Source: Caulobacter sp. BP25
GTDB taxonomy: Bacteria; Pseudomonadota; Alphaproteobacteria; Caulobacterales; Caulobacteraceae
Reading direction: 5' to 3'
Length of the DNA stretch: 64,000 bases
Assembly (NCBI RefSeq): GCF_002737755.1
Contig: NZ_PEGH01000017.1
Span: forward strand, 248,001-312,000
Both the position numbers and the translations under genes were made by a program. The notes below the pieces were generated by a model. It did no database searches, was not told the origin of the DNA, and was given only the letters and a program-made list of their open reading frames with translations. Position 1 is the first letter of the stretch, and the number at the start of each line of letters is the position of its first letter. This document shows positions 17,921 to 25,643 of the stretch, piece after piece.

Positions 17921-18005
17921 TAAAACAACTCGATTGCGGCATATTCTGATAGCTAGCAGCTTTGCAGAAAAAGTGAATTCAGGCGAGTAATGCCGCCGCA
18001 GCCCT

Positions 18006-18185
18006 CCTTACATCTCACGGCGAGACGATCGCTGGGCGGGCCGGGTTGCTCAAGGACCGCCCGGAGGGCGGCCGCGGCGCGGCGGCGCGGAGCGCCGTCC
18101 CCCGGGACCGGCTTCGCCGGCCCGAGGGCATGCCTTTGACCAACCCGGCCCGCCCAGCACGCTGCAGCCTCCAAGAGATGTAAGG
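18006..18185. repeat. 180-bp imperfect palindromic element
   Basis: Outer arms CCTTACATCTC (18006-18016) and GAGATGTAAGG (18175-18185) are perfect complements; inner arms TGGGCGGGCCGGGTTG (18033-18048) and CAACCCGGCCCGCCCA (18141-18156) pair over 16 bp. The intervening arms are partly complementary and the centre is GC-rich with a GGCTTCGCC-type hairpin. It would fold into one long cruciform or RNA stem. It could be a non-autonomous mobile repeat or a structured RNA; no target-site duplication is evident. Confidence 0.6.
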
Positions 18186-18238
18186 CTTGGCCCGACCTGG
18201 GGCGGTCGGGGGCTTAACTGACCAATCCTATTAAACTC

Positions 18239-18369
18239 CGTCATTCCCGCCCTTGTGGCGGGAACCCCTCTATCCGCCGCAAGTGCGGGAGGGGCGAACC
18301 GCTGGCGGTTCGCTGGCGTCTCACGTGGAAGCTGAACCAGGGGTTCTCGCCACAAGGGCGAGAATGACG
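18239..18369. repeat. 131-bp inverted repeat element
   Basis: The left end CGTCATTCCCGCCCTTGTGG is mirrored by the right end CCACAAGGGCGAGAATGACG with one mismatch, and each arm forms its own hairpin. ATTCCCGCC...GGCGGGAA modules of this type recur near 12300-12330. It is intergenic, with no reading frame. Confidence 0.6.
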
Positions 18370-18484
18370 GTGGGTTTTGTGGGGGTGACGGCGCGATATT
18401 GTTCACGCATTGTTCCCCCTTGGGAGAGCGCGCATGGTTCCGCGCGAGGCCTGGGGCGGTCGGGGGACTGAGCGCCGCCACGCT

Positions 18485-18625
18485 CCCTCTCCCATGGGGA
18501 GAGGGTTGGGGTGAGGGGGTACGGCGTCCGACGGCGGGCCGGCACAGCGTCAGCCCCCGTAACCCCTCACCCTCCCCCCGCTGCGCGGCGGGCCCCTCCC
18601 TCTCCCTGAAGGAGAGGGATTCCGA
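18485..18625. repeat. CCCTCTCC/GGAGAGGG repeat element
   Basis: CCCTCTCCCATGGGGAGAGGG with GGTGAGGGG on the left, and CCCCTCACCCTCCCC ... CCTCTCCCTGAAGGAGAGGG on the right, form two hairpins in inverted orientation. It belongs to the same broad family as the copy at 22246-22369. It lies directly downstream of the DoxX gene and may serve as its terminator or mRNA end. Confidence 0.55.
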
Positions 18626-18633
18626 CAACGCCC

Positions 18634-19026
18634 CTACTTCCCCAGCCGCACCGGGAACAGCGCTCTCAGCACCGGGTCGCGCAGCCACAGGCCGCCCCAC
18701 AGGAACAGGCCCAGATAGACGCTGAACAGGGTATGGCTGACCAGCGGGCTCTCGGCGCGCATCTGGGTCGCCATGGCGCCGCCCAAGAGGCCCGTGAACA
18801 GCACCGCGCCCAACAGGCGGGTGCGCGGGATCAGGTAGAGCGCCAGGCACGCAGCCTCGATGATCCCGATCGTCAGGGTGTGGCGCGGGTCCCAGCCCAG
18901 CTTTTCCAGGGTCCCCGTCGCCGCCGGGTGATGCAGCAGCTTCGGCGCGACCGAGGCGGTGGCGATAAACAGGGCGAACGCCCCCGACAGCATCCATCCG
19001 GCCCAGGTCGTGATCTTCTCGCGCAT
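18634..19026 (-). CDS. DoxX-family membrane protein
   Basis: 130 residues with four hydrophobic segments: TWAGWMLSGAFALFIATASV, the region after HTLTIGIIEAACLALYLIP, RLLGAVLFTGLLGGAMATQM and HTLFSVYLGLFLWGGLWL. The size and arrangement, including the GxxEaxclxlyLipr-like stretch and GGAMATQMR, match DoxX-like proteins. These small inner-membrane proteins have no defined biochemical role, though some act with thiol or oxidative-stress systems. It is flanked on both sides by dispersed repeats and has no operon partner. Confidence 0.75.
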   Translation of the reverse strand: MREKITTWAGWMLSGAFALFIATASVAPKLLHHPAATGTLEKLGWDPRHTLTIGIIEAACLALYLIPRTRLLGAVLFTGLLGGAMATQMRAESPLVSHTLFSVYLGLFLWGGLWLRDPVLRALFPVRLGK

Positions 19027-19091
19027 GTGTGTCGTCCCTCCGTTTGGAGCGAGGACGGATGGGGGCGGCGGGAGCCGACAGGGGGCGGGCG

Positions 19092-19215
19092 AAAATCCTC
19101 CCCCCAGCGGGGGAGGTGTCGGCTCGAAGAGACGACGGAGGGGGAAGAGGCCGGGTCAGCAGGTCTTCCCCCTCCGTCCGCTGCGCGGACACCTCCCCCG
19201 CTGGGGGAGGATTTT
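19092..19215. repeat. Inverted repeat with CCTCCCCC-CGGGGGAGG arms
   Basis: AAAATCCTCCCCCCAGCGGG at the left (from 19092) is mirrored at the right by CCCGCTGGGGGAGGATTTT ending at 19215; GGAGGTGTC and GACACCTCC continue the arms. A GACGGAGGGGGAAGA / TCTTCCCCCTCCGTC pair lies between. This is the complete form of the module present as a part-copy near 12107-12220. It lies upstream of the DoxX gene. Confidence 0.65.
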
Positions 19216-19770
19216 GCCCCTATACGCAGCCGCGTATCCGGAATCGAATCCCACGAAATCAATCACTTCTCACTTTTACACGTCAATCTATCCTCCCCCT
19301 CTGGAATGGCGCCCATACTTGTTCTCGCCCCGTCGCGGGGGAGGCCGTCCAGCTGGCGACCGAACGGGCGGCGGGGTGGTCGAGCGGGATGCGGTCCGGC
19401 TCGGCGTCGCGGGGCCCGGCGGGCCGGCGGAAGGGCGACAGCTCCGGACGGGGCGGCTCCTTCCGGCGGTCGGGCCGGGGGCCATGCTCGCGACGCCGAG
19501 AGAACCGCGCCAGGCGCGGGCTGAAATCGCCCGCGCGGTCCGGGAGGGTCGCTTTCCCTCCCGCCCGCCGAGGGCCTCTTTTCGGAAGCGGGTTAAAACC
19601 CCGCGCCCCGAGGGCTTTCGTCCAAACGATCGCGCGGAGCATCCGGGTCTCGTCGAAACGGTAACTCCTACATTTTTCCGGGCGCGCCCCGGAGCTCCGC
19701 CGCCTCCCCAGCCCGCCGGCTTTTCCGGCGGAAGACCGTCGCCGCATGTCCAAACCAAGAGGAACCTCGC
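19216..19770. other. GC-rich non-coding stretch, no gene seen
   Basis: About 550 bases. Overlapping frames on both strands give only Arg/Pro/Gly-rich low-complexity products, so I call no CDS. Several strong hairpins are possible, for example CCGCCGGCTTTTCCGGCGG near 19715-19735 and GGGTTAAAACCCC near 19590. I looked for tmRNA, RNase P and SRP RNA signatures and saw none. It may be the 5' region of the 71-aa gene that follows. Confidence 0.4.
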
Positions 19771-19986
19771 ATGTCCAAGCACAGACCCCCGGCCTCGCCG
19801 ACTTCACCCCAAACCAGCGCCGTCAACGCCGACAGCTCTATCGAGGCGATCCGCGCCGAGCGGTCCCGGGTCTTCGACGAGCTGATGCGGCGGCAGGAAT
19901 ACAAACTGCTCCAGGCCGTGAAGGCGCGAGTGGAGAGCCTGCCGCCCGTCCCCGAGGCCCACGCCCCGCCGGCCAACGACGGCTGA
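19771..19986 (+). CDS. Small hypothetical protein (71 aa)
   Basis: Starts MSKHRPPASPTSPQTS with an AAGAGGAACC Shine-Dalgarno at proper distance. A flexible Pro/Ser N-terminus is followed by an amphipathic charged helix (EAIRAERSRVFDELMRRQEY), and the tail is Pro/Ala-rich. No family is recognised. GC-rich codon use is like the rest of the chromosome. The good ribosome site and the helical core make it likely real. Confidence 0.5.
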   Translation: MSKHRPPASPTSPQTSAVNADSSIEAIRAERSRVFDELMRRQEYKLLQAVKARVESLPPVPEAHAPPANDG

Positions 19987-20169
19987 TCCTGGGGGGCGCC
20001 TCTACACGAAGTCTTAAGACTTTCGGCCGGCGCGGCCAGGTTTATCCACAGCTCCGCCGGTATAGATATGACGAACCCGAACCTATCAAAGATGTAATCC
20101 ACCTTTCGCGATTGTAACTTGAGATGAACAGGGGCGGCGGCCACAGCTTTCCTCGTGAGGGGAAAATTG

Positions 20170-22233
20170 ATGACCAAGACCGCGCTTCTGGCGACGACCG
20201 CCGCCGTGTTGCTCGCCATCGGCGCGTCGGCCCAGGCCGCCGCCGTGGCGCCGGTCCCCACGGGTCCTGCGTCTCAGGCCCCGCTGGACGACGCGGCCCA
20301 GAAGGGCGTGCTGGTCTTCACCCCGGACTTCTTCGCCGCCAACCGTCCAAACACCGCCCAGGACATGGTCGCCCGGGTGCCGGGCTTCACCATCCAGGAC
20401 GGCGCGGGCACGCGGGGCTTCGAAGGCGCGGTCGGCAATGTGCTGATCAACGGCAACCGCCCGGCCTCGAAGAACGACACGGCCAGCAACGTGCTGGCGC
20501 GCATTCCGGCCGACCGGGTCGAGCGGATCGAGCTGATCCGGGGCGGCGCGCCGGGCGTCGACATGCAGGGCTTTTCGGTGGTGGCCAACGTCATGCTGAA
20601 GAAGGGCGTCAACCACCAGCAGATCGCCACCTGGAACGCGGCGCTGTTCGACGGCGGCCACGACGTCTATGGCGGCAGCTACCAGTTCACGGCCACCAAC
20701 GGCGACACCAGCTGGGGCGTGACGCTCAGCGACGGCATCAGCACCAGCGACTCCAACGGCCCGGGCCGCAGCACGCGCCAGGACGGGACGGGCAAGCTGA
20801 TCCGCGACGAGGCCTATCTGGACGACGGCTATGGCGGCTCGCGCTCGATCCGGGGCAACTGGTCGGGACCGCTGCTGGGCGGCAAGCTGGAAGCCACCGC
20901 GCGCCTGGGCCGCGAGGACTGGAACGAGTGGACGCAGCTGACCTCGGCCTCGACCTTCCGCCGCAGCGCCTACAACGACAAGGAAAACACCGGCGAGCTG
21001 GGCCTGACCTACGCCCGGCCGCTGGCGCCGAAATGGGCGCTGGAGACGCGGCTGATCCACTCGGTCGAGGACTTCGAAAGCATTGAGACCGGCGACGACA
21101 GCTTGAACGGCAAGGCTTCGGCCCAGCAGCGCTTCGTGGCCGAGGGCGATGAGTCGGAGTCGATCTTCCGCGCCCTGCTGCGCCACGACTTCTCGGCGGC
21201 CCTGACGCTGGAGGCGGGCGCCGAGGGCGCCTACAACATGCTGGACGTGACCCAGGCCTATAGCGTGGGCGGCGTTGGCGTGCCCCTGCCCAGCGCCTCG
21301 GTCAAGGTCGAGGAGCTGCGCGGCGAGGCCTTCACCAAGGCCACCTGGCGCGTGAACCCCAAGCTGACCCTGGAGGGCGGGCTGCGGCTGGAAAAGTCGA
21401 CGATCAAGCAGTCGGGCGACGCCGATCACGAGAAGAGCTTTTTCTACGCCAAGCCCCGCTTCCTGGCGACCTGGACGCCGGGATCGGGCAGCCAGGTGCG
21501 CGTCCGCTTCGAGCGGGAGCTGGGCCAGCTGGACTTCGACGACTTCGCCGCCTCGTCGGACCTGGACGACGGCAATGTCTATGGCGGCAATGTCGAGCTC
21601 AAGCCCGAGCAGCGCTGGATCACCGAGGTCGGCTATGAGCGCCGCTTCTGGGGCGAGGGCATCGTCGCCGTCACCTACCGCCATGACGAGATCATCGGCG
21701 TGATCGACCGCCTGCCGCTGCCCGGCGGCCTGACGGCAGTGGGCAATATCGGCGACGGCACGCTGGACCGCCTGTCGCTGAACATCGTGGTCCCGACCGA
21801 CAAGTTCGGGATCAAGGGCGGGCGCCTGACCTTCAAGAACGACTGGAACGAGACCCACGTGAAGGACCCGACGACCGGCCGCGACCGGCCGATCACCCAG
21901 GTCCGCCCGACCCAGGCCAATTTCGGCTTCGAGCAGGACATCGCCTCGTGGAAGACCCAGTGGGGCGTGAACTGGCTGCCGCTGCTGGGCCAGAAGACCT
22001 ATGACGTCGACCAGGTCAGCGGCTGGCGCGGCTCGGCCTATTACGAGGCCTTCGCCGAGTACAAGCCGACGCCGACCCTGGCGATCCGGGCGCAGCTGAA
22101 CCTCTGGGACGACTTCACGATCCGCCGGACGGTCTTCGCCAACCGCGGGCCAAACCGCACGGTCGCCTTCGTCGAGGACCGCGTGATCAACCCGCGCACC
22201 TTCGTCACCCTGCGGGTGCGCAAGACGTTCTGA
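20170..22233 (+). CDS. TonB-dependent receptor / outer-membrane barrel
   Basis: 687 residues from the ATG at 20170, preceded by GAGGGGAAAATTG; an in-frame GTG at 20155 is less likely because the signal peptide begins at MTKTALLATTAAVLLAIGASAQA. The plug is short: TPDFFAANRPNTAQDMVARVPGFTIQDG, NVLINGNRPASKNDTASNVLARIPADRVERIELIRGGAPGV. The barrel ends in TLRVRKTF with terminal Phe. This plug type (NGxRPxSK, then RIxxxxVxRIEL) is frequent among alphaproteobacterial receptors of unknown ligand. No operator was recognised upstream and no ligand can be assigned. Confidence 0.85.
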   Translation: MTKTALLATTAAVLLAIGASAQAAAVAPVPTGPASQAPLDDAAQKGVLVFTPDFFAANRPNTAQDMVARVPGFTIQDGAGTRGFEGAVGNVLINGNRPASKNDTASNVLARIPADRVERIELIRGGAPGVDMQGFSVVANVMLKKGVNHQQIATWNAALFDGGHDVYGGSYQFTATNGDTSWGVTLSDGISTSDSNGPGRSTRQDGTGKLIRDEAYLDDGYGGSRSIRGNWSGPLLGGKLEATARLGREDWNEWTQLTSASTFRRSAYNDKENTGELGLTYARPLAPKWALETRLIHSVEDFESIETGDDSLNGKASAQQRFVAEGDESESIFRALLRHDFSAALTLEAGAEGAYNMLDVTQAYSVGGVGVPLPSASVKVEELRGEAFTKATWRVNPKLTLEGGLRLEKSTIKQSGDADHEKSFFYAKPRFLATWTPGSGSQVRVRFERELGQLDFDDFAASSDLDDGNVYGGNVELKPEQRWITEVGYERRFWGEGIVAVTYRHDEIIGVIDRLPLPGGLTAVGNIGDGTLDRLSLNIVVPTDKFGIKGGRLTFKNDWNETHVKDPTTGRDRPITQVRPTQANFGFEQDIASWKTQWGVNWLPLLGQKTYDVDQVSGWRGSAYYEAFAEYKPTPTLAIRAQLNLWDDFTIRRTVFANRGPNRTVAFVEDRVINPRTFVTLRVRKTF

Positions 22234-22245
22234 TGAGAGTCCCCT

Positions 22246-22369
22246 CTCCCCTTGCGGGAGAGGGTGGCCGCCGAAGGCGGTCGGGTGAGGGGTCGCACGG
22301 GCTTGGCGGGCAGGCCTTTCAACCCCTCATCCGTCATCCTTCGGATGACACCTTCTCCCGCAAGGGGAG
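22246..22369. repeat. Inverted repeat with CTCCCCTTGCGGGAGA arms
   Basis: CTCCCCTTGCGGGAGA (22246-22261) and TCTCCCGCAAGGGGAG (22354-22369) are perfect 16-bp complements, and each arm is itself a hairpin. GTCATCC-TTC-GGATGAC lies between (22333-22348). It fills the gap between two convergent genes and may act as a bidirectional terminator. Confidence 0.65.
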
Positions 22370-22376
22370 AAGGAAC

Positions 22377-23996
22377 CTACTTTTTGAGACGGGCGATCAG
22401 GGCCGCCGTGGACGGATCATGGTCGCCGGCGGCGCCGCTCTCCAGCTCGGGCAGGATGCGGTTGGCCATCACCTTGCCCAGCTCGACGCCCCATTGGTCG
22501 AAGGAATTGATCCCCCAGATCACGCCCTCGACGAAGGTCTTGTGCTCGTACAGCGCGATCAGGGCGCCGAAGGTCTGGGGCGTCAGGCGCTCCAGCAGCA
22601 CCAGGGTCGAGGGCCGGTTGCCGGCGAAGGTCCGCTGTGGAGCCAGGGTGGCGATCTCGGCGTCAGCGACGCCCTTGGCCTTCAGCTCGGCGACGACGTC
22701 CTCGGTGGAGCGCCCGACCATGAAGGCCTCGGCCTGGGCCAGCAGGTTCGACAGCAGCTTCTCGTGCATGCCGGCCGGGCCTTCGTCCGACTTGGCCACG
22801 CCGATCAGCTCCATGGGCGTGATGTCGGTCCCCTGGTGCATGCACTGGAAATAGGCGTGCTGGACATTGGTGCCCTCGTCGCCGAACACCACCGTGGCCG
22901 TGCCCCGCTGGGCGGGCTTGCCGTCGGGGCCGACCGACTTGCCGTTACTCTCCATCTCCAGCTGCTGCAGGAACGAGGCCAGGCGGCGCAGGCGGTGCGA
23001 GTACGGCACGACCGAGCGGGCCCGGCGGTCCAGGCCGTTGCGATTGAAGATCTGGGCCAGGGCGACCAGGACCGGGGCGTTCGCCTCCAGCGGCGCGGTG
23101 CGGAAGTGCTCATCCATCGCCGCCCCGCCGCGCAGGAAGCCCTCGAAGGCGTCCCAGCCAGCGGCGACGGCCACCGACAGGCTCACCGACGACCACAGCG
23201 AATAGCGGCCGCCGACCCAGTCCCAGAAACCGAACACGCGATCGTCCGGCACGCCGAAGGCGGCGGTCTTGTCCAGCGCGGTCGAGATAGCGGCCAGATG
23301 CTGGTTCGCTCCCTGCTCGCCCAGGGCCCCGACCAGCCAGGCCCGCGCCGCGCCGGCGTTGGCCATGGTCTCCTGGGTCGTGAAGGTCTTGGAGACCACC
23401 ATGACCAGGGTCTCCTCCGGATCCATGTCCGCCGTCGTCAGGGCGAACTCGGCGCCGTCGACATTGGCTACGAAGCGCAGGTCAATCTGCGGCTTGACGG
23501 GACGCAGGGCGTCCCACAGCAGGCGGGGGCCAAGATCGCTGCCGCCGATGCCGATGTGCAGGATCGCCTTGAACGGCTTGCCGGTCGCGCCCTTGATCGC
23601 ACCCGAGCGGACGGCCTCTGCAAACGCCTTCATCCGCTGGCGGACGGCCTCGACATCAGCCATGACCGGCTGGCCTTGCGCTTTCACATGCGCGTCGGCG
23701 GGAGCGCGCAGGGCGGTGTGCAGCACCGCGCGGCCCTCGGACGAATTGATCGCCTCGCCGCCGAACATGCGGGCGCGGGCGCCCTCGACGTCCGCCGCGT
23801 GGGCGAGATCCAGGGCCGCCTCGAGGCCAGCCTCATCCCAGGCCTGCTTGGAGAGATCCAGATGCAGACCAGCCACGTCCAGGGTCAGGGTCTCGAGACG
23901 CCCGGGCTCGTCGCTGAAGAAATCGACGATGCGCTGTTCGCCAGCGGCCTTGGCGGCGGTTTCCAGGCGGGTCCAGGCGGCGTCGAGATCGGCCAT
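22377..23996 (-). CDS. pgi: Glucose-6-phosphate isomerase
   Basis: 539 residues, normal length for bacterial PGI. It interconverts glucose-6-phosphate and fructose-6-phosphate in the cytoplasm. Family signatures are visible: GIGGSDLGPRLLWDAL (phosphate binding), VVSKTFTTQETMANA, WDWVGGRYSLWSSV, and GDEGTNVQHAYFQCMHQGT with the catalytic His. It ends close to the inverted repeat. Caulobacter uses the Entner-Doudoroff route for glucose, so PGI would mainly serve gluconeogenesis and sugar-nucleotide supply (known from the genus, not from this sequence). Confidence 0.97.
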   Translation of the reverse strand: MADLDAAWTRLETAAKAAGEQRIVDFFSDEPGRLETLTLDVAGLHLDLSKQAWDEAGLEAALDLAHAADVEGARARMFGGEAINSSEGRAVLHTALRAPADAHVKAQGQPVMADVEAVRQRMKAFAEAVRSGAIKGATGKPFKAILHIGIGGSDLGPRLLWDALRPVKPQIDLRFVANVDGAEFALTTADMDPEETLVMVVSKTFTTQETMANAGAARAWLVGALGEQGANQHLAAISTALDKTAAFGVPDDRVFGFWDWVGGRYSLWSSVSLSVAVAAGWDAFEGFLRGGAAMDEHFRTAPLEANAPVLVALAQIFNRNGLDRRARSVVPYSHRLRRLASFLQQLEMESNGKSVGPDGKPAQRGTATVVFGDEGTNVQHAYFQCMHQGTDITPMELIGVAKSDEGPAGMHEKLLSNLLAQAEAFMVGRSTEDVVAELKAKGVADAEIATLAPQRTFAGNRPSTLVLLERLTPQTFGALIALYEHKTFVEGVIWGINSFDQWGVELGKVMANRILPELESGAAGDHDPSTAALIARLKK

Positions 23997-24124
23997 GGGG
24001 CGGCGTCCTTGCTAAGAGAGATCGGAGCTTTCGCACCGGGCTTAGCAAACAGCCGCCGCCGCGTCATGGCGGACCAATGACGTTTTTTCGGCGCGCGGCT
24101 TTGGAGGCGCCACGCGCCGATCGC

Positions 24125-24730
24125 TTAAGCGTCCTTGTACTTTACCGAGCAGCCATAGGGTGTCGCGAACGGCGTGGCGACCTTGCGCCCCGCCTTGACG
24201 TCGGTCAGGGCGCCGGCGACCAGATTCTTGGCCCCCGCGATGTCCTCGACCTTGTTGGTCGGCTTGTCGTCGATGGCGCCCTCGTAGACGACAAGACCCG
24301 CCTTATCGATGACGAACATGTGCGGCGTGGTCTTGGCCTTGTAGGCGGTCGCGACCTTCCCGTCCGGGTCGAGCAGGAGGGCCGTGGGCTTGGCGCCGCG
24401 GGCGTTCATCCAGGACTTGGCGGCCGCGCCGTCCGGGAAGTGGCCCTGCTTGCCCGGCGCGGACGAGGCGATGGTCAGCCAGACCACGCCGTCGGCGCGG
24501 GCGGCCTGCTGCAGTCCCTGCATGTTCCCCGCATAGTGCTTCTTCACATAGGGGCAGCCCTCGTTGGTCCACTCCAGGACCACGGTCTTGCTGCGGAACT
24601 CGGACAGCGAGCGCGTCTTGCCGTCGGCGTCGACGGCGGTGAAGTCCGGCGCGGGCCGGGCGTTCGCGACGGTGGGAACCAGGACCGCCAGCGGCAGGCT
24701 GGCGGCGACGAGACGGCGAGTGATCGGCAT
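24125..24730 (-). CDS. Exported thioredoxin-fold redoxin protein
   Basis: 201 residues with a Sec-type signal (RRLVAASLPLAVLVPTVANA). The AhpC/TSA-type thioredoxin fold is seen in PDFTAVDADGKTRSLSEF, VVLEWTNEGCPYVKKHY and TTPHMFVIDKAGLVVYEGAID. The active site holds a single Cys (EGCPYV) rather than CxxC, typical of the subgroup with NxxCPxVKKHY. One more Cys lies near the C-terminus (PYGCSVKY). A periplasmic thiol or peroxide role is possible. GGAGA precedes the ATG. Confidence 0.85.
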   Translation of the reverse strand: MPITRRLVAASLPLAVLVPTVANARPAPDFTAVDADGKTRSLSEFRSKTVVLEWTNEGCPYVKKHYAGNMQGLQQAARADGVVWLTIASSAPGKQGHFPDGAAAKSWMNARGAKPTALLLDPDGKVATAYKAKTTPHMFVIDKAGLVVYEGAIDDKPTNKVEDIAGAKNLVAGALTDVKAGRKVATPFATPYGCSVKYKDA

Positions 24731-24900
24731 ATCGGTCTCCAGTTTGATGTCCTCCCCAGCCCGACCCTGCCACAGATCGCAGTTATGCGAAACGGTCGCA
24801 AAATTGTCGCCACGGCCGAAACTTCGCCATTCTTGCTTGCTCCCATGGCCACCCGCGCCCAGAAGAACGCGTATTCCCGTTCACTACCGCCTCCCGCCTG

Positions 24901-25635
24901 ATGTCCCGTTTGAAGTTCTCCGCCGCGCTCGCTGGCGCCAGCCTGATCCTCGCCGCCTGCGCCACGCAGACGAATACGACCGTCTACGTGCCGGTCGTGG
25001 CCCCGACGCCGCCCAGCTCGCTGACGCCGCAGCCGATCATGCTGTTCAACCAGACCAAGGATGGCCGCAAGCTGTTCACTCTGGACGCCGAGTTCCCGTA
25101 CTGCGACGTCGAGACGGGAAAGCTCATAGTGGTGCCGCGCTGGTACGTCACCGACTTCGCGAGCGTGCCCTGGTACGGCCAGGCCTTCATCGACCCGCAA
25201 GGGCCGACGGCGCGCGCGGCGATCGTCCACGACTGGCTCTACACGATCGGCGAGCCGGGCAAGCGCCAGGAGGCCGACGACATCTTCCTGCGGGCGATGC
25301 TGAAGTATGGCGTGCCGCCCTTCCAGGCCAACATCGCGTACAAGGCCGTGCGACTGGGCGGCGAAAAGGGCTATGGCCTGCCGACCGACTGGCGCTTCGT
25401 CGATCCCAAGCGGCAAGACCTCGCCCAGCCCGCGCCGTTCGCCAAGCCGCGCACGGGCATGGTCCGCTACCTGCCCAAGTGCCAGGGCTTCACCGCCCTG
25501 ATCCAGACGGGCTGGCGCGCTTATCCGATCAAGACCGCGCCGATCATCGCGCCGCCACCGGTCGTGATCACCAGGACCCCGCTGGACCAGGTCAAGTCCA
25601 AGCTGCCGTTCGGCGGCGGCGACAAGAAGAAATAG
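24901..25635 (+). CDS. DUF1353 domain lipoprotein
   Basis: 244 residues. Lipoprotein signal MSRLKFSAALAGASLILAAC with Cys20 as the lipidation site. The DUF1353 core is recognisable: VVPRWYVTDFASVPWYGQ, then ARAAIVHDWLYTIG and EADDIFLRAML, conserved Asp/His/Tyr residues of a domain also found in phage-encoded proteins. The biochemical role is unknown. The C-terminus is Lys/Gly-rich. It is divergent from the redoxin gene and convergent with dsbD. Confidence 0.8.
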   Translation: MSRLKFSAALAGASLILAACATQTNTTVYVPVVAPTPPSSLTPQPIMLFNQTKDGRKLFTLDAEFPYCDVETGKLIVVPRWYVTDFASVPWYGQAFIDPQGPTARAAIVHDWLYTIGEPGKRQEADDIFLRAMLKYGVPPFQANIAYKAVRLGGEKGYGLPTDWRFVDPKRQDLAQPAPFAKPRTGMVRYLPKCQGFTALIQTGWRAYPIKTAPIIAPPPVVITRTPLDQVKSKLPFGGGDKKK

Positions 25636-25643
25636 CGGCTGCC

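Noticed and set aside
19216..19770. tmRNA, RNase P or SRP RNA
   Set aside because: None of the conserved cores (two-piece tmRNA tag coding and TTCGAATC arm, GAGGAAAGTCCGGGC of RNase P, GGAAGCAGCC-type SRP loop) is present.
18733..19885. Plus-strand frames of 211-308 codons across the DoxX gene and the repeats
   Set aside because: They run through inverted repeats and have low-complexity Arg/Pro/Gly products; the DoxX gene on the opposite strand explains the region better.
20000..20169. Cobalamin riboswitch upstream of the TonB receptor genes
   Set aside because: No GCCACTG or B12-box-like conserved segments upstream of any of the four receptor genes.
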